Positions 33,065 to 43,512 are shown, counted from the first letter of the stretch. The stretch is DNA of 64,000 nucleotides from TMED109 sp015660425 (GCA_029936295.1 JAPYTH010000003.1:17583-81582), one strand, 5' to 3'. The notes: generated by a model not told the origin, from the sequence alone. Program-made: numbers and translations.

Positions 33065-33726
33065 TATTTTACCTCCTCAGCTTTTTTTATTTTTGTTTTA
33101 TTTTTTGCTAATCTACCAACTAAAACTTCTACTGAAGCCTTACTTAATACTAATGTTTCTCTCCTCAATATATCGTATACATTAGCTCCTTGAATAGGCA
33201 GCAGATCATGCATTGGAATATTTTTCAAAGCTTTATTAAAATTTTCATCTAATTTATTTCCAGAAACAAATAAGGTTGATTTTCCAAGCGGTAATTTATT
33301 TAAATTTTCTTTAAGTAATTTAGTTTTCATAGAAGAAAAAGATATGTCATCAAGAATTATTAATTGTCCTTCTTTAGCTTTAGAAGATAAAGCACATCTC
33401 ATAGCCATATTTCTAACTTTACGAGGTAATTTATGTTCATGACTTCTAACTCTTGGCCCATGCGCTACTCCGCCACCCTTATATTGAGAAACCTTCTTGT
33501 CTCCATGACGCGCTCCACCTGACCCTTTTTGTTTAATAATTTTAGCTCTAGAACCAGTTACCTCACTTCTTTCTTGCGTTTTTCTGGTACCTGCACGTCT
33601 TTTAGCCAACTGCCAAGTAACCATTCTATGCAAAATATCTGCTCTAATTTCCGCCTCAAAGACAGATTTATCTAATTCTAAAACTGAGGATTTCTTGTTA
33701 TCTAAAGTTAATACATCAAGCTTCAT
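33064..33726 (-). CDS. rplD: 50S ribosomal protein L4
   Basis: 220 residues. The extended tunnel loop is seen as KRRAGTRKTQERSEVTGSRA and GSGGARHGDKKVSQYKGGG (about 42-88). In E. coli L4 also represses its own S10 operon; no rpsJ-leader structure was sought successfully here because rpsJ directly follows tuf with only 35 bases between. A short lysine-rich tail ends the protein. Confidence 0.96.
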   Translation of the reverse strand: MKLDVLTLDNKKSSVLELDKSVFEAEIRADILHRMVTWQLAKRRAGTRKTQERSEVTGSRAKIIKQKGSGGARHGDKKVSQYKGGGVAHGPRVRSHEHKLPRKVRNMAMRCALSSKAKEGQLIILDDISFSSMKTKLLKENLNKLPLGKSTLFVSGNKLDENFNKALKNIPMHDLLPIQGANVYDILRRETLVLSKASVEVLVGRLAKNKTKIKKAEEVK

Positions 33727-33728
33727 TT

Positions 33729-34619
33729 TTAATTCTCTTTTTCATTATTATCATCAGTTTTATTACCTTCTGATGGTTTTTCTACTTTAACATTAGCATC
33801 AACCTCAACCTTTGCTGCTTCTTTAGCTTCGGCTTCTTCATTATTAGATACTCCTGGCTCTATTATAACAGCTTTTTCAATTGGTATATCTTCTCCCATA
33901 GACATTTTTTCTGATTTAATATCTTCTTTATCAGAATTCAATGAAGTACTTTTTATACCTGCTGGATATGGAACATCAGAAGGTACTGCCTTTTTAATAG
34001 CATCTTTAAGACTAATCCAAGATCCTTTTGAACCAGGTAATCCCCCTTTTATAAAAATTAAACCTCTATCATCATCAGCTGCCACTACTTGTAAATTTTG
34101 TATAGTTCTCTGCCTATCCCCCATATGACCTGCCATCTTCTTACCTTTAAATACTCTTCCAGGATCTTGACTATTACCTGTAGACCCATGACTTCTATGT
34201 GAAATAGATACACCATGTGACGCCTTTAAACCTCTAAAGTTATGCCGTTTCATTGCTCCAGCAAAACCTTTCCCAATAGTAATTCCGGTTGCATCAACAT
34301 ATTGACCCACAACAAAATGATTTACACTTAGCTCTGCTCCTATTGGAACCATATTTGATTCACTTACTCTAAATTCCATTTGTTTTTTCTTTGGTATTAC
34401 TTTAATCTTAGCATAAAGCTCTCTTTGTGCTTTATTTGTATTTTTTTGTTTTGCCTCACCTGCACCTAATGTAATAGAATTATATCCATTCTTGTCTTTC
34501 GTCTGATTTCCTATGACTTGACTATCTTTAATACTTAAAACGGTTACCGGGACGTGAGTACCGTCTGCTAAGTACAACCTAGTCATACCTATTTTTTTTG
34601 CAATTATTCCCGTACGCAT
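33729..34619 (-). CDS. rplC: 50S ribosomal protein L3 with a long acidic C-terminal tail
   Basis: 296 residues, against about 205-240 in most bacteria. The core (1 to about 215) is normal: MRTGIIAKKIGMTRLYLADG, KGFAGAMKRHNFRGLKASHG with the loop reaching the peptidyl transferase centre, and MAGHMGDRQRTIQNLQVVA. Residues from about 220 to the end are a low-complexity stretch rich in Glu, Lys, Asn and Ala with no expected fold. The tail is in frame with no sign of a frameshift. It lies two bases before rplD. Confidence 0.95.
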   Translation of the reverse strand: MRTGIIAKKIGMTRLYLADGTHVPVTVLSIKDSQVIGNQTKDKNGYNSITLGAGEAKQKNTNKAQRELYAKIKVIPKKKQMEFRVSESNMVPIGAELSVNHFVVGQYVDATGITIGKGFAGAMKRHNFRGLKASHGVSISHRSHGSTGNSQDPGRVFKGKKMAGHMGDRQRTIQNLQVVAADDDRGLIFIKGGLPGSKGSWISLKDAIKKAVPSDVPYPAGIKSTSLNSDKEDIKSEKMSMGEDIPIEKAVIIEPGVSNNEEAEAKEAAKVEVDANVKVEKPSEGNKTDDNNEKEN

Positions 34620-34640
34620 CGTCTAAATCCCTATTATTAT

Positions 34641-34955
34641 CTAAAGTTTAATTTCTACATCTACACCAGCAGCCAGATCTAATTTCATTAGAGCATCTAC
34701 TGTTTGTGGAGTTGGATCTACTATATCCAATAATCTTTTATGTGTCCTTATTTCAAACTGTTCTCTTGATTTTTTATCTACATGAGGAGAGCGATTTACC
34801 GTATACCTTTCAAATTTAGTAGGTAATGGAATTGGCCCACGAACACTAGCTCCAGTTCTTCTAGCTGTATTAACTATCTCCAATGTAGAAACGTCTAGTA
34901 CTCTATGATCAAAAGCTTTTAGTCGTATCCTAATATTTTGATGTTCCATTGCCAT
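34641..34955 (-). CDS. rpsJ: 30S ribosomal protein S10
   Basis: 104 residues: QNIRIRLKAFDHRVLDVSTL, GPIPLPTKFERYTVNRSPHV and RTHKRLLDIVDPTPQTVDAL. It also acts as NusE in antitermination complexes. The first of two in-frame ATGs is used because AAGGA lies 11 bases upstream of it. It follows tuf by 35 bases. Confidence 0.97.
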   Translation of the reverse strand: MAMEHQNIRIRLKAFDHRVLDVSTLEIVNTARRTGASVRGPIPLPTKFERYTVNRSPHVDKKSREQFEIRTHKRLLDIVDPTPQTVDALMKLDLAAGVDVEIKL

Positions 34956-34989
34956 TTATAAATTAATCCTTATCCTATTTAAACTAAAT

Positions 34990-36200
34990 ACTATTCAATA
35001 ATTTTAGATACAACTCCAGCACCTACTGTTTTACCACCTTCTCTAATAGCAAATCTTAAACCTTCTTCCATTGCAATTGGAGCTCCTAAGTTTACTTCAA
35101 ACTGTATGTTATCTCCAGGCATTACCATTTCTGTCCCACTTGGAAGAGCAATAGTTCCTGTTACATCTGTTGTTCTAAAGTAAAACTGTGGTCTATAATT
35201 TCCAAAAAATGGTGTATGTCTTCCACCTTCTTCTTTTTTCAAAATATATGTTTCAGCCATAAATTTCGTATGAGGTTTAATTGAACCTGGTTTTGCTAAA
35301 ACCTGACCACGTTCAACTCCCTCTCTATCAATACCACGTAACAACACTCCCACATTATCACCAGCTTCTCCTCTATCTAGAAGCTTACGGAACATCTCTA
35401 CACCAGTACAAGTTGTTTTAGTAGTCTCACGTATACCTGTGATTTCTATATCATCTCCTATATTAACTACACCACGTTCAATACGACCGGTTACAACAGT
35501 ACCTCTACCTGAGATAGAGAATACATCTTCTATAGGTAATAAGAATGGTAAATCTACTGGGCGATCTGGTTTTGGAATATACGCATCAACTTGCTTCATA
35601 AGTTCAATGATAGCCGGAACACCTATATCACTAGTATCACCTTCTAAAGCCTTTAATGCTGAACCTTTAATAATAGGAATATCATTACCTGGGAATTCAT
35701 ATTGTGTAAGAAGTTCACGTATTTCCATTTCAACAAGTTCCATTAATTCTGGATCATCTACTTGGTCACATTTATTTAAAAATACACAAAGAGCAGGAAC
35801 ACCAACTTGTCTAGCAAGAAGGATATGTTCTCTAGTTTGTGGCATTGGACCATCAGACGCAGAAACAACAAGAATACCTCCATCCATTTGCGCAGCACCT
35901 GTAATCATATTTTTTACATAGTCTGCGTGACCTGGACAATCAACATGTGCATAGTGACGTTCAGCAGTTTCATATTCAACGTGTGCTGTATTAATAGTAA
36001 TACCACGTTCCCTTTCTTCTGGCGCCTTATCAATATCATCATATGCTACAGCAGCTCCACCTGATGCTTCAGCCATTACTTTTGTAATAGCCGCAGTTAG
36101 AGTTGTTTTCCCATGATCAACATGGCCAACTGTACCTATGTTTACATGAGGTTTATTACGTTCATATTTCTCTTTAGCCATTCTCTTTATCTCCGTCTAT
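34990..36200. repeat. tuf direct repeat, copy 1 (1,211 bp)
   Basis: Identical by eye to 51328-52538, covering the whole tuf coding region plus 19 bases upstream of its start (including the ribosome binding site) and one base after the stop. Identity ends abruptly outside these limits. Gene conversion is the known cause of such identity between duplicate tuf genes. Confidence 0.9.
34991..36181 (-). CDS. tuf: Elongation factor Tu (str-operon copy)
   Basis: 396 residues; GTPase that brings aminoacyl-tRNA to the ribosome. G-domain motifs GHVDHGKT (19-26), DCPGH (81-85) and NKCD (136-139) are standard, and the C-terminal domains follow. The protein is identical to the second copy at 51.3 kb. It lies 36 bases after fusA and 35 before rpsJ, the classical tufA position. 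Confidence 0.98.
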   Translation of the reverse strand: MAKEKYERNKPHVNIGTVGHVDHGKTTLTAAITKVMAEASGGAAVAYDDIDKAPEERERGITINTAHVEYETAERHYAHVDCPGHADYVKNMITGAAQMDGGILVVSASDGPMPQTREHILLARQVGVPALCVFLNKCDQVDDPELMELVEMEIRELLTQYEFPGNDIPIIKGSALKALEGDTSDIGVPAIIELMKQVDAYIPKPDRPVDLPFLLPIEDVFSISGRGTVVTGRIERGVVNIGDDIEITGIRETTKTTCTGVEMFRKLLDRGEAGDNVGVLLRGIDREGVERGQVLAKPGSIKPHTKFMAETYILKKEEGGRHTPFFGNYRPQFYFRTTDVTGTIALPSGTEMVMPGDNIQFEVNLGAPIAMEEGLRFAIREGGKTVGAGVVSKIIE

Positions 36201-36217
36201 TAGATTATCTTAAGTTG

Positions 36218-38293
36218 TTAAGCCATTTTCTTTTTTACTTCATCAGCAATTATTTCTGGGCACTGCTCATATCTCTCAAAAAACATAGAATAATTTGCTC
36301 TACCTTGAGTTAAAGAGCGCAAATTATTTACATAACCAAACATAGTTGCTAAAGGAACCATTGCCTTTATTAAAGTTGCAACTCCTTGAGGCTCCATGCC
36401 TTGCACCTGACCTCTTCTACTATTTAAATCTCCAATAACATCACCAACAAAATCTTCAGGAGTAATTACCTCTACTCTCATTACAGGTTCTAAAAGTTTT
36501 GGTCCAGCTTTTTGTAAACCTTCTCTAAATCCTGCTCTTCCTGCTAACTCAAAAGCCATAACGCTAGAATCAACATCATGATAAGCTCCATCATACAGAA
36601 CTACATGGACATCAGTAACAGGAAAGCCTGCTACCACCCCAAATGTCATAGCCGCTGCTATACCTTTTTCAACTCCAGGTATATATTCCTTTGGAATATT
36701 ACCCCCAACAACTTTATTCTCAAAATTTAAACCACACCCCGGCTCACCCGGCTTAATAATCATTTTTACTCTAGCAAACTGCCCTGCTCCTCCACTCTGC
36801 TTTTTATGGGTATAATCTATATCTGCTTCACTCGTTATTGTTTCTCTATACGCAACTTGAGGAGGACCCACATTAGCCTCTACTTTAAACTCTCTTTTCA
36901 TACGGTCTACTAATATGTCTAAATGTAATTCACCCATGCCTTTTATTATAGTTTGACCACTATCATGATCCGAAGACACTCTAAATGAAGGGTCCTCAGC
37001 AGCTAAACGACCTAAAGCTACTCCCATTTTTTCTTGATCAGCTTTAGTTTTAGGCTCTACTGCAACTTCTATAACTGGATCTGGAAACTCCATTTTCTCC
37101 AAGATAATAGGCTTTGAAGAATCACATAATGTATCACCGGTAGTTACATTTTTTAATCCCGCTACTGCAATAATATCTCCAGAACGTGCTTCCTTAACAT
37201 CTTCTCTATGATTAGCATGCATCAATAACATACGACCAATTCTTTCTTTATTATTTTTTACAGTATTATATACTGTTGTACCCGCATCAACCACGCCCGA
37301 ATAAACCCTACAAAAAGTAAGAGAACCAACAAAAGGGTCATTCATTATTTTAAATGCTAAAGCTGAGAAAGGAGCATCATCATCAAGAACTCTATTCATT
37401 TCAGATTCATCAGCTGGATTAATTCCTTTTACAGGAGGCAAGTCTACTGGTGAAGGAAGATAATCAATTACAGCATCTAACATAGGTTGAACACCCTTAT
37501 TCTTAAATGCTGAACCGCATAAAACAGGAACAAAACTACTACTTAAAGTTCCTTTCCTGATACATTTTTTTAAAGTTTCTACATCTGGCTCTTTACCATC
37601 TAAATAATCTTCCATAGCCTTATCATCTTGTTCAACCGCTATTTCAATCATTTGCTCACGCCATTTTTTAGCATCTTCTATTAAAGCTTCATTAATATCT
37701 TCTATCACAAATTCAGCACCTAGGTTTTCTTCTTTCCATCTAAGTTGTTTCATTTCAAGCAGATCTATTAAACCTAGAAAATCTGATTCAACCCCTAAAG
37801 GCAACTGTATTACCAGAGGAACAGCACCTAATCTGGTCTTCATCATGTCTACACAGCGATAAAAATCTGCTCCAGTCCTATCCATTTTATTAACAAAACA
37901 CATTCTTGGAACATCATATTTATCAGCCTGCCTCCATACTGTTTCAGATTGAGGCTCTACACCTGCAACTGAATCAAATACACAAACAGCTCCATCAAGG
38001 ACTCTTAAAGATCTCTCCACTTCAATAGTAAAATCAACATGGCCAGGCGTATCAATAATATTAATTCTATAATCCTTCCAAAAAGCTGTAGTAGCAGCAG
38101 ACGTAATAGTAATCCCTCTCTCTTGCTCTTGCTCCATCCAGTCCATAGTAGCAGCACCATCATGAACTTCTCCAATTTTATGTGATTTGCCAGTATAATA
38201 CAGTACCCTTTCTGTAGTAGTAGTTTTTCCAGCATCTATGTGTGCCATAATTCCTATATTTCTATATTTATCAATTGGAGTCGTACGTGCCAT
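36218..38293 (-). CDS. fusA: Elongation factor G
   Basis: 691 residues; GTPase driving ribosomal translocation and, with RRF, recycling. The P-loop AHIDAGKT is at 17-24, followed by the switch and DTPGHVDF motif, VNKMDRTGAD and the C-terminal domains with LASVTGA-type motif replaced by the usual VTDVHVVLYDGAYHDVDSS block. Full length. It follows rpsG by 17 bases. Confidence 0.98.
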   Translation of the reverse strand: MARTTPIDKYRNIGIMAHIDAGKTTTTERVLYYTGKSHKIGEVHDGAATMDWMEQEQERGITITSAATTAFWKDYRINIIDTPGHVDFTIEVERSLRVLDGAVCVFDSVAGVEPQSETVWRQADKYDVPRMCFVNKMDRTGADFYRCVDMMKTRLGAVPLVIQLPLGVESDFLGLIDLLEMKQLRWKEENLGAEFVIEDINEALIEDAKKWREQMIEIAVEQDDKAMEDYLDGKEPDVETLKKCIRKGTLSSSFVPVLCGSAFKNKGVQPMLDAVIDYLPSPVDLPPVKGINPADESEMNRVLDDDAPFSALAFKIMNDPFVGSLTFCRVYSGVVDAGTTVYNTVKNNKERIGRMLLMHANHREDVKEARSGDIIAVAGLKNVTTGDTLCDSSKPIILEKMEFPDPVIEVAVEPKTKADQEKMGVALGRLAAEDPSFRVSSDHDSGQTIIKGMGELHLDILVDRMKREFKVEANVGPPQVAYRETITSEADIDYTHKKQSGGAGQFARVKMIIKPGEPGCGLNFENKVVGGNIPKEYIPGVEKGIAAAMTFGVVAGFPVTDVHVVLYDGAYHDVDSSVMAFELAGRAGFREGLQKAGPKLLEPVMRVEVITPEDFVGDVIGDLNSRRGQVQGMEPQGVATLIKAMVPLATMFGYVNNLRSLTQGRANYSMFFERYEQCPEIIADEVKKKMA

Positions 38294-38310
38294 TCTAATA
38301 AATCCCTAAA

Positions 38311-38781
38311 TTACCATCTATAGTGAGCAAAAGCTCTATTGGCTTCTGCCATTTTTAAAGTATCTTCTCTCTTTTTAACTGCAACTCCTCTATTTTGAGA
38401 AGCATCAAGCAATTCATTAGCCAATCTTTCTAGCATCGTTGCTTCAGATCTTCCTCTCGCAGCACCTATTATCCATCTAATTGCTAAGGCTTGCCTTCTC
38501 TCCGGCCTAACTTCTGTAGGCACTTGATAGGTTGCTCCACCAACTCTTCTAGATCTAGTTTCAATTTGCGGTTTAACATTTTCTATAGCTTCTTTGAAAA
38601 CCTTAAGCGATTCCTGACCTGATTTTTTATTTATTATTTCTAAAGCCCCATATAAAATTTTTTCAGATGTGTTTTTTCTTCCATGTTGCATTAAACTATT
38701 TGAAAACTTAGAAATAATTATATCTCTATACTTAGGATCAGGTATTAATTCTCTTTTTTGCGCTTTGCGTCTCCTTGACAT
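38311..38781 (-). CDS. rpsG: 30S ribosomal protein S7
   Basis: 156 residues: MSRRRKAQKRELIPDPKYRD, the NVKPQIETRSRRVGGATYQV segment and ANRAFAHYRW at the end. It organises the 3' domain of 16S rRNA and lies at the E site. Nine bases after rpsL. Confidence 0.97.
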   Translation of the reverse strand: MSRRRKAQKRELIPDPKYRDIIISKFSNSLMQHGRKNTSEKILYGALEIINKKSGQESLKVFKEAIENVKPQIETRSRRVGGATYQVPTEVRPERRQALAIRWIIGAARGRSEATMLERLANELLDASQNRGVAVKKREDTLKMAEANRAFAHYRW

Positions 38782-38790
38782 AATAATCCC

Positions 38791-39162
38791 CTACTTAGGT
38801 CTCTTCGAACCATATTTGGAACGACGTTGACGTCTATCTGAAACACCTTGAGTATCTAATGTTCCTCTAATAATATGATACCTAACTCCAGGTAAATCTT
38901 TTACTCTGCCACCTCTTATCATTACGACGGAATGCTCCTGTAGATTATGCCCTTCTCCTGGAATATAGCTAGTTACTTCAAATCCATTTGTTAACCTAAT
39001 ACGTGCTACTTTTCTTAAAGCTGAGTTTGGTTTTTTTGGAGTTGTTGTATATACCCTAGTACATACTCCTCTCTTTTGAGGACAAGCCTCTAAAGCTGGT
39101 ACTTTATTTCTTTTAACAGGTACTTTTCGGCCTGATCTTACAAGTTGATTAATAGTCGGCAT
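38791..39162 (-). CDS. rpsL: 30S ribosomal protein S12
   Basis: The start at 39162 (MPTINQL) is chosen over an ATG four codons earlier, giving 123 residues. The decoding-centre loop reads TTPKKPNSALRKVARIRL and the second loop GRVKDLPGVRYHIIRG; lysines matching E. coli K42 and K87 are present, so streptomycin-resistance changes are not apparent. First gene of the str operon, 64 bases downstream of a candidate promoter. Confidence 0.95.
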   Translation of the reverse strand: MPTINQLVRSGRKVPVKRNKVPALEACPQKRGVCTRVYTTTPKKPNSALRKVARIRLTNGFEVTSYIPGEGHNLQEHSVVMIRGGRVKDLPGVRYHIIRGTLDTQGVSDRRQRRSKYGSKRPK

Positions 39163-39225
39163 ACACATTTCCAATCAATTTTATTGGCTATTACACTAAT
39201 ACAAAAATATAAATTCGAAGGCCGC

Positions 39226-39254
39226 ATAATATGTTCGAACACGACGCCCGTCAA
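39226..39254 (-). promoter_or_regulatory. Strong sigma-70 promoter of the str operon (rpsL onward)
   Basis: On the minus strand TTGACG (39249-39254) and TATTAT (39226-39231) are exactly 17 bases apart. The spacer and the discriminator (GCGGCC after the -10) are much richer in G and C than the surroundings, the usual look of growth-rate-controlled ribosomal promoters. It lies in the 174-base gap between rpoC and rpsL. Confidence 0.75.
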
Positions 39255-39336
39255 CAAATATATTACTTTTATTAATTAAAAATAATTACTCATTATAACA
39301 TATACAAAATATTCTATTTATAATTATTAAAAATAC

Positions 39337-42300
39337 CTATACTGCTTCATCAGCAGAATTACTTTCCTCTGCTATCGCTAAAACTGCTTCTTCTCTTTTT
39401 TTAATTATTTCTTGATCTTTAGTATAAGCAATTGCTTTATAACCCTGCAGAGTGCGGCCAGTTCCTGCAGGAATTAACCTCCCTACTATTACATTTTCTT
39501 TTAATCCTAATAATTTATCAGATTTTCCACCTACTGCAGCTTCTGTTAAAACTCTAGTAGTCTCTTGAAATGATGCCGCAGATATGAAAGAAGATGTGGA
39601 CAAGCTGGCTTTGGTTATACCTTGTAAAACTGGTTTTGATAATGCTTTATTTAATTTCTTGCCTAATCCATCATTCTCTAATTTGAATTCTTTTTTACCT
39701 ACTTGTTCTCCTATTAAAAAGGTTGTATCGCCCGGATCTACAATTTCAATTTTTTGCATCATTTGTCTAGTAATTACTTCTATATGTTTATCGTTTATCA
39801 TAACTCCTTGAAGCCTATATACTTCTTGTACTTCATCCACCAAATATGCTGCTAAAGCCTCAACACCTAATGCAGTTAAAATATCATGAGGCACACGGCT
39901 TCCATCCGTAAGAGTCTCTCCTTTTCTTACCTCATCTGCTTCTTGAACTGTAATATGTCTTCCCTTAGGAATAAGATACTCTACAGTATTATCTCCATTT
40001 TCAGAAACTATTTCTAATCTTCTTTTCCCTTTAGAATCTTTTCCAAATTGAACTTTTCCATCTATCTCAGAAATAAATGCATGTTCTTTTGGTCTTCTAG
40101 CCTCAAATAACTCGGCAACCCTAGGCAATCCACCTGTAATATCTCTTAATCTATATTCTAAAGGGATACGAGCAATTAAATCTCCCGCAAAAATTTCTTG
40201 TCCATCGTCAACACTCAAAATAGCATCAACTGGTAATTCATAACTAGCAGATGCACCAGAAGCAAGTTTTAATATATTTCCTGATTTACCATTAATTTCA
40301 AGTCTTGGAGAAAAATCTTTCATTTTAGGATTTGATTTAGTTAATTGAGAATTTGCACGCCAATCTATTACTCGTTTAGAAGAAATTCCTGTCTCTTCAT
40401 TCATTTCTTCATGAATGGAAACTCTTTCTAATAAATCAGCATATTTTATAACACCTGATTTCTCTGAAATTATAGGACGAGTGTAAGGATCCCACTCTAC
40501 TAATTTATCACCTTTAACTATCTTAGAACCATCAGCAAATAATAACCTAGATCCTTTAGGTATTCTATTTCGAGATCTCTCTCTCTTATTTGAATCTAGA
40601 ACCACTACCTCAGCATCTCTACTCATAACGACATCCGAGCCCTTAGAATCCTTTATAATATTGCCTTTAATTAATTTTAAAGTTCCATCAATAGCACTTT
40701 CTACACTTGACTGCTCAGTTTGTTGAGCTGCACCACCTATATGAAAAGTACGCATAGTAAGCTGTGTACCAGGTTCTCCTATAGATTGTGCTGCAATAAC
40801 TCCGACGGCCTCGCCCATATTAACCATAGTTCCTCTTGCCAAGTCTCTTCCATAACAAGATGCACAAACTCCTTCTTCTGTTTTACATGTAAGAACAGAT
40901 TTAACTTTTATAGAATCTATATCCGCATTTTCAATTGCAAAAACATCAGCCTCATCAATTAAATTACCTGCTTTAACTAAAGCCTTATTTGTTTCAGGGT
41001 CAATTATATCTTCTGATGTTACTCTTCCTAATATTTGTTCTCCAATAGACTCAATTATATCAGACCCTTCAATAATAGTTTTTTTAATAATTCCATCTTT
41101 TGTACCACAATCATGTTCTGTTATAATTACATCTTGTGCTACATCAACCAACCTTCTAGTTAGGTAACCAGAATTAGCTGTTTTTAAAGCTGTGTCTGCA
41201 AGTCCTTTTCTTGCCCCATGAGTAGAATTAAAGTATTCCAAAACTGATAAACCTTCCTTAAAATTAGAAATAATAGGAGTTTCAATTATTTCTCCTGAAG
41301 GTTTAGCCATTAAGCCTCTCATAGCTGCTAACTGCTTCATTTGAGCTGTAGAACCTCTAGCACCGGAATCAGCCATCATAAATACTGAATTCATTTTTCG
41401 ACCTACGCCTTTGGCCATTTCACTCATCATTGCATCTGTAACCTGATCTGTACACTGAGACCAAGCATCAACGACCTTATTGTATTTTTCTTGATAGGTT
41501 AATAAACCATCACTATATTGTTGTTCATATACTTTAACTAGAGCAGATGTTGTGTTAACCATTGTTTTTTTCTCTTCAGGGATAATCATATCATCTTTAC
41601 CAAAAGATATTCCAGCTTTACAAGCTTCTGTAAACCCAATCTTCATTAATCTATCAGAAAATATAACTGTTTCTTTCTGCCCACAATGCCTGTAAACCAT
41701 ATCTATTAAATTACTTACCTCTTTCTTTTTGAGCACTCTGTTTATTAAGTCATATTTAATTTTATAATTTTTTGGTAAAATTTCTGAAATCAACATTCTA
41801 CCAGCTGTTGTTTCTATAATTTCTGAATATTCTTCATTCTTCTCATCTACAGAAGTATATCTTGCTTTTACTTTAGCATGCAAAGTGACATGCCCAGAGT
41901 TAAGAGCATGTTTTATTTCAGCTAAACTTCCAAAAATAGTGCCCTCACCCTTATCTCCGTCATGCATTAAAGACATATAATATAAACCTAAAACTATATC
42001 CTGCGTAGGAACTATTATAGGCTTTCCATTTGCCGGACTTAGTATATTATTGGTAGACATCATTAAAACTCTTGCTTCTAATTGTGCTTCAAGTGATAGA
42101 GGCACATGAACTGCCATTTGATCACCATCAAAATCTGCATTAAAAGCCGTACATACTAATGGATGCAATTGTATTGCCTTGCCTTCTATCAATACAGGCT
42201 CAAATGCTTGAATTCCTAATCTATGAAGAGTTGGTGCTCTATTTAATAATATAGGATGCTCTCTAATAACCTGTTCTAGTATATCCCATACTTCAGGTTG

Positions 42301-43512
42301 TTCTTTTTCAACCATTTTTTTTGCCGCTTTAATAGAAGTAGCCAATCCATATAACTCTAATTTGGAATATATAAATGGTTTAAATAACTCTAATGCCATT
42401 TTTTTAGGAATACCACATTCATGCAATTTAAGCTCAGGGCCAACAACAATTACTGACCTACCTGAGTAATCGCATCTTTTTCCCAATAAATTTTGTCTAA
42501 ACCTACCTTGTTTTCCCTTTAACATATCTGCTAAAGATTTTAATGGTCTTTTATTTGAACCTGTAATTGGACGCGACCTTCTAGAATTATCAAACAAAGC
42601 ATCCACAGATTCCTGAAGCATTCTTTTTTCATTTCTAATAATAATATTAGGAGCTCTTAAATCTAATAAACGTTTTAATCTATTATTTCTATTAATTACT
42701 CTTCTATATAGATCATTTAAATCACTAGTAGCAAATCTGCCACCATCGAGCGGAACTAAAGGCCTTAATTCTGGTGGCAAAATTGGAACCACATCTAAAA
42801 TCATCCATTCTGGTAAGTTTCCAGAATTTATAAACGCCTCTACTAATTTTAATCTTTTAACATACTTCTTTCTTTTTATTTCAGACTTAGTAACTTTTAA
42901 CTCCTCTCTCATAAAATCTCTTTGCTCAATCAAATTAATGGCTGAAAGCATTTCTTTAATTGCTTCCGCACCTATTGAAGCCTGAAACTCTGAGCCATAA
43001 TCATCCAGAGCATCTTGGTAGCTCGATTCAGTCAACAACTGATGTATTTTTAAATCAGTTGTGCCAGGCTCCATTACAACAAAATTTTCAAAATAAAGAA
43101 TTTTTTCAACATCTTTCATAGCCATATCAAGTAATAGACTAATTCTTGACGGCAGTGATTTTAAAAACCAAATATGTGCTACTGGAGCTGCTAGAGTAAT
43201 ATGCCCCATTCTATCTCTTCTTACTTTAGACTGTATAACCTCTACACCACATTTTTCACATACAACTCCTCTATGTTTCATTCTTTTGTATTTTCCACAG
43301 AGACACTCATAATCTTTAATTGGACCAAAAATTTTTGCACAAAAAAGACCATCTTTTTCTGGCTTAAAAGTTCTATAGTTAATAGTTTCCGGTTTTTTGA
43401 CTTCACCAAAAGACCAAGAACGAATTACGTCTGGACTAGCTATTGATATTTTAATTTCATCAAAATTATTATTTATAGTTACTGGTTCAAAAACTTTTAG
43501 AAGTTTAGTCAT
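39337..43512 (-). CDS. rpoC: RNA polymerase beta' subunit
   Basis: 1,391 residues. The N-terminal zinc ligands are C70, C72, C85 and C88; the catalytic magnesium aspartates lie in NADFDGDQ (458-465); a second zinc cluster is at TCKTEEGVCASCYGRD (about 890). The bridge helix and trigger loop blocks (MADSGARGS, RTFHIGGAA) are present. It follows rpoB by 39 bases; no clear terminator hairpin follows the stop. Confidence 0.98.
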   Translation of the reverse strand: MTKLLKVFEPVTINNNFDEIKISIASPDVIRSWSFGEVKKPETINYRTFKPEKDGLFCAKIFGPIKDYECLCGKYKRMKHRGVVCEKCGVEVIQSKVRRDRMGHITLAAPVAHIWFLKSLPSRISLLLDMAMKDVEKILYFENFVVMEPGTTDLKIHQLLTESSYQDALDDYGSEFQASIGAEAIKEMLSAINLIEQRDFMREELKVTKSEIKRKKYVKRLKLVEAFINSGNLPEWMILDVVPILPPELRPLVPLDGGRFATSDLNDLYRRVINRNNRLKRLLDLRAPNIIIRNEKRMLQESVDALFDNSRRSRPITGSNKRPLKSLADMLKGKQGRFRQNLLGKRCDYSGRSVIVVGPELKLHECGIPKKMALELFKPFIYSKLELYGLATSIKAAKKMVEKEQPEVWDILEQVIREHPILLNRAPTLHRLGIQAFEPVLIEGKAIQLHPLVCTAFNADFDGDQMAVHVPLSLEAQLEARVLMMSTNNILSPANGKPIIVPTQDIVLGLYYMSLMHDGDKGEGTIFGSLAEIKHALNSGHVTLHAKVKARYTSVDEKNEEYSEIIETTAGRMLISEILPKNYKIKYDLINRVLKKKEVSNLIDMVYRHCGQKETVIFSDRLMKIGFTEACKAGISFGKDDMIIPEEKKTMVNTTSALVKVYEQQYSDGLLTYQEKYNKVVDAWSQCTDQVTDAMMSEMAKGVGRKMNSVFMMADSGARGSTAQMKQLAAMRGLMAKPSGEIIETPIISNFKEGLSVLEYFNSTHGARKGLADTALKTANSGYLTRRLVDVAQDVIITEHDCGTKDGIIKKTIIEGSDIIESIGEQILGRVTSEDIIDPETNKALVKAGNLIDEADVFAIENADIDSIKVKSVLTCKTEEGVCASCYGRDLARGTMVNMGEAVGVIAAQSIGEPGTQLTMRTFHIGGAAQQTEQSSVESAIDGTLKLIKGNIIKDSKGSDVVMSRDAEVVVLDSNKRERSRNRIPKGSRLLFADGSKIVKGDKLVEWDPYTRPIISEKSGVIKYADLLERVSIHEEMNEETGISSKRVIDWRANSQLTKSNPKMKDFSPRLEINGKSGNILKLASGASASYELPVDAILSVDDGQEIFAGDLIARIPLEYRLRDITGGLPRVAELFEARRPKEHAFISEIDGKVQFGKDSKGKRRLEIVSENGDNTVEYLIPKGRHITVQEADEVRKGETLTDGSRVPHDILTALGVEALAAYLVDEVQEVYRLQGVMINDKHIEVITRQMMQKIEIVDPGDTTFLIGEQVGKKEFKLENDGLGKKLNKALSKPVLQGITKASLSTSSFISAASFQETTRVLTEAAVGGKSDKLLGLKENVIVGRLIPAGTGRTLQGYKAIAYTKDQEIIKKREEAVLAIAEESNSADEAV

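Noticed and set aside
35439..36064. Plus-strand open frames of 160 and 85 codons opposite tuf, repeated at 51777-52402
   Set aside because: They are antisense shadows of tuf codon usage; both copies appear only because tuf is duplicated, and they have no ribosome binding sites.
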